In this document: positions 37,841 through 45,690 of the stretch, one piece after another
Position numbering within the stretch: position 1 is the first letter of the stretch
How the letters are laid out: each line of letters opens with the position of its first letter
Source: JAPLDB01 sp038230515
GTDB taxonomy: Bacteria > Bacteroidota > Bacteroidia > AKYH767-A > 2013-40CM-41-45
Length of the DNA: 64,000 nucleotides
Assembly: GCA_038230515.1 (NCBI GenBank)
Contig: JBBRND010000020.1
Coordinates: 24,705 to 88,704, forward strand
Reading direction: 5' to 3'
Notes under the pieces: generated by a model
What the model was told of the DNA's origin: nothing
The model's database searches: none
What the model saw: the letters and a program-made list of their open reading frames with translations, nothing else
Made by a program: the position numbers and the translations under genes

Positions 37841-38248
37841 TTACGATGGAAGTGTAAATTTCGTATGCTCTTGTTTTTCAAGTTGTTCATCATTCTCAAT
37901 TAGCCGCTGGTTCAGTCTCTTAGCGGAAGTCACGTTCGCCTCAGCCGCTGTGTTCACGCTCTCAGCGGAAGTTACGTTCACCTCAGCCGCTGCGTTCGCT
38001 CTCTTAGCGGAAGTTACGTTCGCCTCAGCCGCTGCGTTCAGTCTCTCAGCGGAAGTCGCGTTCACCTCAGCCGCTGTGTTCACTCTCTTAGCGGAAGTTA
38101 CGTTTACCTCAGCCGCTGCGTTCACTCTCTTAGCGGAAGTCGCGTTCCACTCAGCCGCTGTGTTCACTCTCTCAGCGGAAGTGCGAAATTGCGCAGCCGC
38201 TTTTTTTAATGAAAAAGAAATACTGGAATTAAGGATGATGCCCCGCAC
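37841..38248 (-). CDS. Possible 14-residue-repeat protein
   Basis: A 135-codon frame starting with GTG 17 bp after the sigma-factor stop. The core is eight tandem 14-residue units of the type T-S-A-(K/E)-R-(V/L)-N-(T/A)-A-A-E-x-N-(V/A), alanine-rich and probably helical. A charged tail (RLIENDEQLEKQEHTKF) closes it. Orientation and spacing suit an operon sigma, repeat protein, FN3-like protein. Against it: the start is not ATG, and the opposite strand is open too because 42 is a multiple of three. I regard it as a plausible gene. Confidence 0.45.
   Translation of the reverse strand: MRGIILNSSISFSLKKAAAQFRTSAERVNTAAEWNATSAKRVNAAAEVNVTSAKRVNTAAEVNATSAERLNAAAEANVTSAKRANAAAEVNVTSAESVNTAAEANVTSAKRLNQRLIENDEQLEKQEHTKFTLPS
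37922..38173 (-). repeat. 42-bp tandem repeat, six exact-length units
   Basis: Six units of exactly 42 bp start at 37922, 37964, 38006, 38048, 38090 and 38132, with a decayed seventh from 38174 to about 38200. Each plus-strand unit contains AGCGG ... CCGCT, so every unit can form a hairpin with a 5-bp stem. Variation is mostly single C/T or A/G changes. The word GCGAACGTAACTnCC (minus strand) also occurs in the 21-bp array at 9737-9925. Confidence 0.92.
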
Positions 38249-38265
38249 ACCTGATGAAAAAGAAT

Positions 38266-38835
38266 TTAATAACTCCCGCGATGAGCAAGCAGGTAAGTGC
38301 GCATTCTTGCGATTGCTTCTTTGTAATAACCAGCCACCGTGCCAAGCGGAAGATCCAGCTTCTGCGCAGTTTCATTAAGTGTGAGCTTTTGAAATACATG
38401 CAGCTTCACTACCTGCTTCATCCGTGTGCTCAACGCGCAGAATGCTTTCTTCAGCAGCGAGACGGGAATTCTGCGCTGCCGCAATGATGCTGGAAGAGTT
38501 GCAAGCTTGTTGAGTATATTTTCATCAAGCACAAAGTGACTCCGTTTCTCTCTGTGCTTCCGCGCCAGGTTGTGTGCAATCTTAAACAGCCATCCCGCAA
38601 ACGTGCCTTGCTCGCGGTAGTGCTGCTGGCGCAGCAACTCATATGCGAACAGCCAAGTATCCTGCATAATGTCTTCTGCCTGTTCTTTACTGTGCAGTAA
38701 AAAAAATAAATTAGCAAATAGTTTTTTTGACCAACGGTTTGTAAGCTTATCAAACGCTTGCCTGTTGCCGTTTTGAACCAGTGTTACCAGTTCTGCATCG
38801 CTCTGCCCCAGCAGAGTTTTTAAGATCTTTTTCAT
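38266..38835 (-). CDS. ECF-type RNA polymerase sigma factor
   Basis: A 189-residue sigma-70 family protein of the ECF group, with only regions 2 and 4. Region 2 is FDKLTNRWSKKLFANLFFLLHSKEQAEDIMQDTWLFAYELL ... GTFAGWLFKIAHNLARKHREK. Region 4 is AFCALSTRMKQVVKLHVFQKLTLNETAQKLDLPLGTVAGYYKEAIARMR. No anti-sigma factor is encoded next to it. Downstream on the same strand come the 42-bp array and the FN3-like gene, which it may control or simply share a transcript with. Confidence 0.9.
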   Translation of the reverse strand: MKKILKTLLGQSDAELVTLVQNGNRQAFDKLTNRWSKKLFANLFFLLHSKEQAEDIMQDTWLFAYELLRQQHYREQGTFAGWLFKIAHNLARKHREKRSHFVLDENILNKLATLPASLRQRRIPVSLLKKAFCALSTRMKQVVKLHVFQKLTLNETAQKLDLPLGTVAGYYKEAIARMRTYLLAHRGSY

Positions 38836-39060
38836 TTAACTTTATTTTAGAATTAAAATATCCGTGTAATGAAATGATCATGCTGTTGGTTGCTGTTGTT
38901 TTTATTTAACGGTAAGGATTGAAATTTATTTTACACCAAAGGGATTACATCAGTAAGTGCCACTTGATGCCATGAAAGTTGCACCAGCACTGGTTTTTTA
39001 CGTTAGCGTTACTTTTTTATAGGTGAATGAAAAGAAAGCGGTGACGAAAAGAAAATATTT
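38836..39060. other. Intergenic region between sigma gene and tracrRNA
   Basis: About 225 bp of A/T-rich sequence holding the sigma-gene promoter region. GTGCCACTTGATGCCATGAAAG and CACCAGCACTGG give only short weak stems. I see no gene. Confidence 0.4.
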
Positions 39061-39061
39061 T

Positions 39062-39163
39062 TAAAAAAGTAAGCCCCACGGGGTACGCGGGGCTTGTAGG
39101 TTTTCACCTTCGGCATATAGCCTTATTGTGATAAGAAATTCAAAGATTGAATAAAAATTTCTT
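39062..39163 (-). ncRNA. tracrRNA of the type II-C CRISPR system
   Basis: Found by matching the CRISPR repeat to the cas9 upstream region. Plus-strand 39125-39150 is near-identical to the crRNA-sense repeat, so the minus-strand transcript is complementary to it. The duplex has a G-U pair plus 7-bp lower stem (TTGTGAT), an internal bulge of 6 against 7 bases, and an 11-bp upper stem (TCAAAGATTGA). After the anti-repeat the RNA reads AAGGCTATATGCCG (nexus hairpin), then AGGT-GAAA-ACCT (stem with GAAA tetraloop). It ends with AAGCCCC ... GGGGCTT and CTTTTTT, an intrinsic terminator (stem at 39071-39095). A matching promoter lies upstream. Length is about 100 nt; the ends are inferred. Confidence 0.88.
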
Positions 39164-39167
39164 TGTA

Positions 39168-39198
39168 CAAATGTAATTGATTTTTGTTCACCAGCAAA
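39168..39198 (-). promoter_or_regulatory. Bacteroidota-type promoter of the tracrRNA
   Basis: On the minus strand TTTG (39195-39198) and TACATTTG (39168-39175) are separated by 19 bp. This fits the Bacteroidota sigma consensus TTTG-N19-21-TAnnTTTG exactly and places transcription start near 39163, just before the anti-repeat. It is the best promoter match in the window. Confidence 0.7.
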
Positions 39199-39247
39199 TT
39201 ATTTTTTAGCTTGCCTCTCCTAACTTTTAAAAATAAAATACAATACA

Positions 39248-42200
39248 ATGGCAAAAATACTTGGACTTGATTTGGGTACTAACTCTATTGGGTGGGCGGT
39301 GGTTGACAGTGAAAAAAACACTACATCTCTACTGGACAAAGGTGTTCACATCTTTTCAGAAGGTGTAAAGATTGAAAAAGGAATTGAAAGTTCTAAAGCC
39401 GCTGAGAGAACAAAATTTCGAAGTGCAAGAAGAATAAAATTCAGACGAAAATTAAGAAAGCAAGAAACACTTACTGTCTTGATAAAACATAACATGTGCC
39501 CTTTATCAATGGAAGAATTAAACCTGTGGATTGAAGATAAAAAAGCATACCCAAAAAGCGAAGAGTTTATAAAGTGGTTACATACTGACGAAGCAACAAA
39601 TATCAATCCCTACTATTTTCGAGACAAAGCATCAAGAGAAAGTATCCCTTTGAAAGAATTGGGGCGGGCGCTTTATCACTTGAGTCAGCGAAGAGGTTTT
39701 TTGAGTAATCGTCTTGACCAAGGTGATGATGGAATTATTGAACAGGTACGACAAGAGTTTTTACAAATTGTAGAAACATCAGATACTTCTGAAGAAATAT
39801 TATCAGACATTAAAGATGCCAAAGAAAATTATTTAGAGGAAGAAGATAAGGCGGTTAAAAAGTTATTAAAGAGTGTTGATAAAACAATTGCAGAGAATAA
39901 ATTAAAACCCTTTGAAGAATTAAAAGGGAGTTTAGTAAAACTGATAAATAAGACCGAGAATCTCGGTGTTGTTAAAGGACGAATAGCAAGTTTATCAAAT
40001 CAAATTAAGGAAGCAAATTGCGAAACACTCGGACAATACTTTTATCTGCTCCATCAGAAAAAAGAAAAAATCAGAAAGCACTACACCTCAAGGGAAGAAC
40101 ATTATCGAGGAGAGTTTGAAAAAATATGCGAAGTACAAAAGTTATCAAAAGAAATTATTTCCGAGCTTGAAAATGCTATCTTTTATTTCCGCCCTTTGAA
40201 ATCACAAAAGGGGTCAATTGGCAAATGCACATTTGAAAAAGATAAGCCACGCTGTCCTGTTTCACATCCTGCTTACGAAGAGTATCGGGCTTTGCAGTTT
40301 ATTAATTCTATAAAAGCTACTGATGCAAATGGGAAACTGGCTTTCTTAACAGAAGAAGAAAGAAGGAAAATCTGGTCAAAATTTATTCGCAAGAGCAAAC
40401 CCAATTTTGATTTTACAGACATAGCAAAAGAACTTACTCCAAAAAACGAAATCAGATATTTCAACTACAAGAATAATACTGCTGTGAGTGGTTGCCCGAC
40501 AATTGCGCAGTTGGCAAATATCTTCGGTGAAAAATGGCAACAAAATATATTTGATAATTATATTAAGAGCGGAAATAAAACTATTGCTGAAGTAGTCAAT
40601 GATGTTTGGCATGTATTATTCTCCTTTGATAAAAAAGAGAAACTACAAGAGTTTGCAAAAACAAAATTAGGTTTGAATGATGTGAAAGCAAAAAAGTTTT
40701 CATTGATAAATTTAAAGAAAGATTATGCAAGTTTAAGTATAAAGGCAATCAACAAAATATTGCCCTACTTACGCGAGGGGCTTATTTATTCGTATGCTGT
40801 ATTTCTTGCCAACATTGAAAGTGTTGTAGGGAACGAAATATGGAACGACACAGAGAGTCAAGCATTGATAAAAAAATCTTTGAAAGAATTAATTGATGAT
40901 TACAATGAAATAAAGAAACGTGAAGGGATTGTCAATGAGTTAATGGCTCAATTCAAAGAGCATTACAATAATTCTGATAAGGATTATGTACTGGATGCAA
41001 GAGATAAAAAAGATGTTCAAGAAAAAACAATCGCTGTTTATGGCAACAGAACATTTGAGAAACTGAATGTTACAGAGCAACAGGAGAGATTCAATTCGAT
41101 TGAAGAAAAATATTTAACTCAACTAAGAAAGTATCGGGGCGAATTTATTAGGTCACAACGATTAGATGAGAAGATTGCCGAGTTTCTAAAAGACAATTTT
41201 GAAATAAATGAAAAATCTCTTTCTCTCCTTTATCATCCGGCAGACATGGAGCAATTTAAAACTCCGAAGCGTGCTGATGATGGCAATTTATATTTAGGAA
41301 GTCCTGTGACTGGTTCAATAAAAAATCCAATGGCGTTGAGAACAATGCATCAATTAAGAAAACTGGTGAACACTCTTACCAAAGAAGGAAAGATAGATGA
41401 AGAAACAAAAATCCATATTGAACTTACGCGGGAGTTGAATGATGCAAACAAAAGAAAAGCAATACAGGATTGGCAGAGAGAAAGAGCAGACGCAAGAGCG
41501 GATTACAAGGAGCAAATAAAAAAGCTGTACAAAGAAGAATGCGGACGAGACATTGAACCGAGTGAGGAGGAGATTTTAAAATTTCAGTTATGGACTGAAC
41601 AAAGCAAAATTTGTTTATACACAGGAAAAAGTATCGGCATCTGTCAGTTTATCGGAGGCAATCCTCAATTTGATATTGAACACACGATACCAAAAAGTTT
41701 GAGCTATGATAACTCACAGGAGAATCTGACGCTCTGTGAAAATAAATTCAATCGTGAAGTAAAGAAGAACAGAATACCATTTGAATTAGAAAATCACAAA
41801 GACATTCTTCCTCGTTTATCCAAATGGGAAAAGAATGCTGAAGAATTCGACTGGAAATTCAACTCACGAAAAAAAGCAAGAGGATTAGAAACAAAAGAAC
41901 AAAAGGATAAACGAATAAGAGAAAAGCATTTCTTTAAATTGCATTTGGATTATTGGAAAGGAAAATTAAAACGTTTTACGAGAGAAGATGTACCAAGCGG
42001 TTTTAAAAACAGTCAGTTGGTTGATACCGGCATCATCACAAAATATTCGAGAGCATATTTGAAATCAGTATTTCCAAAAGTATATTCTGTAAAAGGAGAT
42101 GCCGTTGTAGAGTTCAGAAAGTTATGGGGCTTGCAACAAGAGTATAGCAAGAAGGAACGTGTCAATCACATTCATCACTGCATTGATGCAATTACCATTG

Positions 42201-43291
42201 CATGTATGACAAAAGATAAATATGATTTGCTTGCAAAATATTATCATGCTGATGAAGAGAACAGAAACCCCGAAGCCAAAGAGGTATTGCGCAATTTAAA
42301 ACCTTGGGCAACTTTTACTGAAGATGTAAAAGGTATGGAACAGGAGGTTTTGATTTCACATCATACTCCTGATAATATGAAAAAACAAAGTAAAAAGAAG
42401 TTACGCATCCGAGGCAAAGTACAGTACGAAAATGGAAAACCAAAATATCAGCAGGGAGATACCGTTAGGGGTTCGCTACACAAGGAAACTTTTTACGGAG
42501 CAATTATTCAACCAAATCAAACAACTGATACAACTCTAAAATATGTTGTTCGAAAATCAGTTGAGAGTTTAGCTGTTAGTGATATCACCAATATTGTTGA
42601 CTCAACTGTAAAATCTATTATCAGCGAAAAGGTAAAAGAGAATGGATTGAAGCAAGCTATTAAAGATGGTTTCTTTATGGCGAGCGGTGTACCGATTAAA
42701 AAGGTTCGGTGTTACACACCAACAATTACAGCCCCAATATTTTTGAAATCACAAAGAGATAAATCAAGGTTTGAGCATAAGCAAAATTATCACGTAGCTA
42801 ATGATGGAAATTATTTGATGGCCATTTACGAAGGAGAAAATAGTAAAGGAGTTGTGAAAAGGAGTTATAATATTCTCAATGTTCTCGAAGCAGGGGAACA
42901 CCTTAAACTTTCTAAACGCAACTTAAATATTGTTGAACCTTCAAAGCAAACAGGTAAAGAAAAAAGTTTAAGAGAGTTGCCTTTGAAAGTAGTCATAAAA
43001 AAAGGAACAATGGTTTTGTTTTATAGAGACCATCCCGAAGAAATATGGAGCCTAAACAAAAGTGAACTAAATTTAAGATTATATAAAATTGTAAAGTTTG
43101 ATAAGTCGGGCAGAATATATTTTCGACATCATACTGAAGCAAGACCTGCAACTGAACTTAAGGAAGTTTACAAAATAGATTTTGAAAATGCAGGAAGCCA
43201 AATTTGTTTAATGGTAAGTGCATTTGATGCGCTCGTCCAAGATGTAGATTTTAGCATTTCTTCGATAGGTGAAATTAAAAAGGTAAATTAA
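39248..43291 (+). CDS. cas9: Type II-C CRISPR-associated endonuclease Cas9
   Basis: The 1,347-residue RNA-guided DNA endonuclease that cuts both target strands with the crRNA-tracrRNA duplex. Visible domains are RuvC-I at the N-terminus (KILGLDLGTNSIGWAVVD, catalytic D8) and an arginine-rich bridge helix (SARRIKFRRKLRKQE, near 60). A REC lobe spans to about residue 690. RuvC-II is IHIELTREL (E725). HNH is FDIEHTIPKSLSYDNSQENL (H812). RuvC-III is HHCIDAITIA (H976, D980), followed by the PAM-interacting C-terminus. All catalytic residues are present. Lack of csn2 or cas4 and the order cas9-cas1-cas2 indicate subtype II-C. A strong hairpin follows the stop. Confidence 0.97.
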   Translation: MAKILGLDLGTNSIGWAVVDSEKNTTSLLDKGVHIFSEGVKIEKGIESSKAAERTKFRSARRIKFRRKLRKQETLTVLIKHNMCPLSMEELNLWIEDKKAYPKSEEFIKWLHTDEATNINPYYFRDKASRESIPLKELGRALYHLSQRRGFLSNRLDQGDDGIIEQVRQEFLQIVETSDTSEEILSDIKDAKENYLEEEDKAVKKLLKSVDKTIAENKLKPFEELKGSLVKLINKTENLGVVKGRIASLSNQIKEANCETLGQYFYLLHQKKEKIRKHYTSREEHYRGEFEKICEVQKLSKEIISELENAIFYFRPLKSQKGSIGKCTFEKDKPRCPVSHPAYEEYRALQFINSIKATDANGKLAFLTEEERRKIWSKFIRKSKPNFDFTDIAKELTPKNEIRYFNYKNNTAVSGCPTIAQLANIFGEKWQQNIFDNYIKSGNKTIAEVVNDVWHVLFSFDKKEKLQEFAKTKLGLNDVKAKKFSLINLKKDYASLSIKAINKILPYLREGLIYSYAVFLANIESVVGNEIWNDTESQALIKKSLKELIDDYNEIKKREGIVNELMAQFKEHYNNSDKDYVLDARDKKDVQEKTIAVYGNRTFEKLNVTEQQERFNSIEEKYLTQLRKYRGEFIRSQRLDEKIAEFLKDNFEINEKSLSLLYHPADMEQFKTPKRADDGNLYLGSPVTGSIKNPMALRTMHQLRKLVNTLTKEGKIDEETKIHIELTRELNDANKRKAIQDWQRERADARADYKEQIKKLYKEECGRDIEPSEEEILKFQLWTEQSKICLYTGKSIGICQFIGGNPQFDIEHTIPKSLSYDNSQENLTLCENKFNREVKKNRIPFELENHKDILPRLSKWEKNAEEFDWKFNSRKKARGLETKEQKDKRIREKHFFKLHLDYWKGKLKRFTREDVPSGFKNSQLVDTGIITKYSRAYLKSVFPKVYSVKGDAVVEFRKLWGLQQEYSKKERVNHIHHCIDAITIACMTKDKYDLLAKYYHADEENRNPEAKEVLRNLKPWATFTEDVKGMEQEVLISHHTPDNMKKQSKKKLRIRGKVQYENGKPKYQQGDTVRGSLHKETFYGAIIQPNQTTDTTLKYVVRKSVESLAVSDITNIVDSTVKSIISEKVKENGLKQAIKDGFFMASGVPIKKVRCYTPTITAPIFLKSQRDKSRFEHKQNYHVANDGNYLMAIYEGENSKGVVKRSYNILNVLEAGEHLKLSKRNLNIVEPSKQTGKEKSLRELPLKVVIKKGTMVLFYRDHPEEIWSLNKSELNLRLYKIVKFDKSGRIYFRHHTEARPATELKEVYKIDFENAGSQICLMVSAFDALVQDVDFSISSIGEIKKVN

Positions 43292-43294
43292 CCT

Positions 43295-43327
43295 AAACCC
43301 CGATAGAAAACTTATCGGGGTTTTAAG
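43295..43327 (+). terminator. Intrinsic terminator between cas9 and cas1
   Basis: AAACCCCGATA and TATCGGGGTTT form a perfect 11-bp stem with a 7-base loop, followed by T-rich sequence, starting 4 bp after the cas9 stop and ending just before the cas1 ATG at 43334. It suggests that cas9 and cas1-cas2 are not simply one transcript. Confidence 0.85.
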
Positions 43328-43333
43328 TTTTAG

Positions 43334-44143
43334 ATGATGATAAAACAAACTCTCTATTTCAGCAATCCTTACCACCTTAGTACAAAACTAAATCAGTTGG
43401 TGATTACCGATAAGGAAACTGACGAAGTGAAACTCCGCTCAATAGAAGATGTCGGCTTTGTAATTCTCGACCATCATTCAATCACATTTACGCAAAGTGT
43501 GATGCAGGAGCTGGCGGAAAATAATGTGGCAGTCGTGATCTGCGATAAAACACATCATCCATCTTCCATGCTATTTCCGTTGGATGGAAATACATTACAA
43601 ACCGAACGGTTCAGGCATCAGATAGATGCAAGTGAGCCGTTAAAAAAACAATTGTGGCAGCAAACCATAAAAGCCAAAATAAAAAATCAAGCACAACTGT
43701 TTAAACTGCTCAATAAAAATGATGACGCATTGAAACTTTATTCTACAAAAGTATTGAGTGGTGATACTTCCAACGAAGAAGCACAAGCAGCAAGACATTA
43801 CTGGAGCCATCTTTTTCCGCCTGTGTTTGGTGGTATTCCTTTTACCCGCGACAGGTTTGGTGCATCACCTAACTCTACATTAAATTTTGGCTATACAATT
43901 CTACGCTCTGCTATTGCGCGTGCGCTGGTTGGTTCGGGTTTGATACCTACACTGGGCATTCATCACCACAATAAGTACAATGCTTTTTGTTTAGCTGATG
44001 ACATTATGGAACCCTATCGCCCATTCGTTGACAAATTGGTGGTGGAAATAAATAACGAATACCCCGAACAGCACATCCTCACCAAAGAGATAAAGGCAAC
44101 ATTAATTGGAGTGATTAGCATGGATGTGCAGATGGACAACTAA
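43334..44143 (+). CDS. cas1: Type II CRISPR integrase Cas1
   Basis: Cas1 integrates new spacers into the array together with Cas2. The 269-residue protein is the short type II form. An N-terminal beta domain (LYFSNPYHLSTKLNQLVI ... EDVGFVILDHHSITFTQ) is followed by the helical catalytic domain. Metal ligands fit E149 (SNEEAQAARHYW), the histidine near 210 (LIPTLGIHHHNKYN) and D222/D223 (CLADDIMEPYRPFVD). The start is the first of two adjacent ATGs at 43334. It lies 10 bp after the cas9 terminator and 27 bp before cas2, so cas1 and cas2 form a unit. Confidence 0.96.
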   Translation: MMIKQTLYFSNPYHLSTKLNQLVITDKETDEVKLRSIEDVGFVILDHHSITFTQSVMQELAENNVAVVICDKTHHPSSMLFPLDGNTLQTERFRHQIDASEPLKKQLWQQTIKAKIKNQAQLFKLLNKNDDALKLYSTKVLSGDTSNEEAQAARHYWSHLFPPVFGGIPFTRDRFGASPNSTLNFGYTILRSAIARALVGSGLIPTLGIHHHNKYNAFCLADDIMEPYRPFVDKLVVEINNEYPEQHILTKEIKATLIGVISMDVQMDN

Positions 44144-44170
44144 AATACCCCACGCTTATTTAACAGCGCG

Positions 44171-44518
44171 ATGGCTGACAAAAATAAATCACGTTTAAAT
44201 GCCTACCGTATCATGTGGCTATTCGTATTTTTTGATTTGCCCACAGAAACAAAGAAAGACAGGAAGAATTACGCACGCTTCCGTAAGGACTTGCAGCGAG
44301 ATGGTTTCTCCATGATGCAATACTCTGTTTACAACCGCCATTGCGCAAGTGCGCAAAGCACGGAAGTACATATCAAGCGGGTAGAAAAACTAATTCCTAA
44401 ACGCGGACAAGTAAGCATTTTACAGATTACCGATAAGCAATACGGAGACATCCGAAACTATTGGGGGGCAAAATCAGATCCGCTTGCAACAGCACCCAAA
44501 CAGCTCGAGCTTTTTTAG
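44171..44518 (+). CDS. cas2: CRISPR-associated protein Cas2
   Basis: A 115-residue Cas2, the dimeric partner that scaffolds Cas1 during spacer acquisition. The ferredoxin-like core starts at YRIMWLFVFFDLPTETKKDRKNYARFRKDL, with the conserved Asp in FFDLP, and continues QYSVYNRHCAS and GQVSILQITDKQYG. The first ~14 residues before MWLFVFF are an extension; translation could also start at the internal ATG at 44213. The C-terminus ends PKQLELF, resembling the sliding-clamp-binding pentapeptide. No csn2 or cas4 follows; the array begins 108 bp downstream. Confidence 0.95.
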   Translation: MADKNKSRLNAYRIMWLFVFFDLPTETKKDRKNYARFRKDLQRDGFSMMQYSVYNRHCASAQSTEVHIKRVEKLIPKRGQVSILQITDKQYGDIRNYWGAKSDPLATAPKQLELF

Positions 44519-44528
44519 AAAATAAAAA

Positions 44529-44563
44529 ACGGGAAAGAACAGTGTAAAACTGATCAATCCCGT
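44529..44563 (+). terminator. Weak hairpin after cas2
   Basis: ACGGGA and TCCCGT form a 6-bp stem across a 23-base loop, followed by CCATTTTATTT. It is a possible terminator separating cas2 from the array. Confidence 0.3.
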
Positions 44564-44625
44564 CCATTTTATTTCACATCATTTTTTTGTAACGCATTAG
44601 AAATAAATTTTTAGGGCTATTATCT

Positions 44626-45384
44626 AATGTGAAACATCAATCTTTGAAATCAAATCACAACTGTGAAGTGAAGTTGATGTAGATATTACTAATGTGAAAC
44701 ATCAATCTTTGAAATCAAATCACAACCAGGCGGCAAACTCTTCACGTATGTAACAAAATGTGAAACATCAATCTTTGAAATCAAATCACAACTGTGCATT
44801 TATATCCCGCAGCAGAAACAATAATGTGAAACATCAATCTTTGAAATCAAATCACAACTCTTGTTTGTAAGCAGGTTTCTTTTCTGAAATGTGAAACATC
44901 AATCTTTGAAATCAAATCACAACTAGCAATCTCCCTTTGTTGAGAGTACAATAAATGTGAAACATCAATCTTTGAAATCAAATCACAACTTCACTGCGGA
45001 TGATTGTTACCTTTCTCCCGAATGTGAAACATCAATCTTTGAAATCAAATCACAACTCAAAATCTTCAACATAGGTGGGAGCTGACAATGTGAAACATCA
45101 ATCTTTGAAATCAAATCACAACTAGCAATTGCAAATACTTTCTCAGTGTAGTAATGTGAAACATCAATCTTTGAAATCAAATCACAACTCATGAACATCC
45201 ACGGAACCGGACTTTTGAATGTGAAACATCAATCTTTGAAATCAAATCACAACTACCTCCGCCACCCTATGCTCGCCTATCTAATGTGAAACATCAATCT
45301 TTGAAATCAAATCACAACTTCTTCTCTGTGGTCATTAACATACAATTTAATGTGAAACATCAATCTTTGAAATCAAATCACAAC
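44626..45384 (-). CRISPR. Type II-C CRISPR array, 12 repeats and 11 spacers
   Basis: Twelve identical 36-bp repeats start at 44626, 44691, 44757, 44823, 44888, 44955, 45021, 45087, 45153, 45218, 45283 and 45349, separated by eleven unique spacers of 29-31 bp. On the plus strand the repeat begins AATGTGAAACATC and ends AAATCACAAC; 11 of 12 are followed by T. In crRNA sense it is the reverse complement, beginning GTTGTGATTT, which pairs with the tracrRNA anti-repeat, so crRNAs are made from the minus strand. Repeat length and spacer size fit type II. The leader would then lie at the right end. All repeats are perfect, and no spacer matches another by eye. Confidence 0.98.
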
Positions 45385-45690
45385 TCCGTTCATCTGGCTT
45401 CGATAGGTTCATTTGGTGTGAACGGTGTAAAACTTGTATTTACAGTTTATGAAATCAAATACTTTGTCAAAGAACTAATTCGCAAATGTAAAAAGTATTT
45501 TTGTGAACCCACCTCGCGATAGTTAATACACCCGCTTGTCACATGTAAAACTAAAAAGCCACCTTACAGAAATCCGCCCAGGCGGATAACTTGTCAGGAT
45601 GAATAATAACCCAAAAAAGGTTTTGATTGCAAATGTATGAGTGCGCCTTTTCGGTAAAGTTGAAATTCGTTGCTTTGAAGCAAACTCGGC
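45385..45690. other. Region flanking the CRISPR array, probable leader
   Basis: A 306-bp gap. 45415-45423 (GGTGTGAAC) sits in phase with a thirteenth repeat start, and TGAAATCAAAT at 45450-45460 matches the repeat core but is 16 bp out of phase. A near-palindrome ATCCGCC-CA-GGCGGAT lies at 45572-45587. On the minus strand TACATTTG is present, but no clear -33 box at the right distance. No gene seen. Confidence 0.5.
45536..45570. repeat. Copy 1 of a short repeat flanking the TonB-family gene
   Basis: The segment around GTAAAACTAAAAAGCCACCT resembles 48303-48337 (GTAAAACTAAAAAACCACCT), with similar flanks (TTGTCACAT against CTGTCAGGT). The two lie in the same orientation on either side of the gene at 45691-48168. 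Confidence 0.6.

Noticed and set aside
37806..38378. 190-codon plus-strand frame across the 42-bp array
   Set aside because: It is antisense to the sigma factor gene end and open only because of the repeat period. The minus frame has better placement in an operon.
45450..45500. Second tracrRNA candidate beside the array (TGAAATCAAAT followed by a long hairpin AAATACTTT/AAAGTATTT)
   Set aside because: Only 11 bases match the repeat, there is no lower-stem complement to GTTGTG and no nexus or terminator. The candidate upstream of cas9 is far better.
45007..45522. Short frames reading through CRISPR repeats
   Set aside because: They consist of translated repeats and spacers and are not genes.
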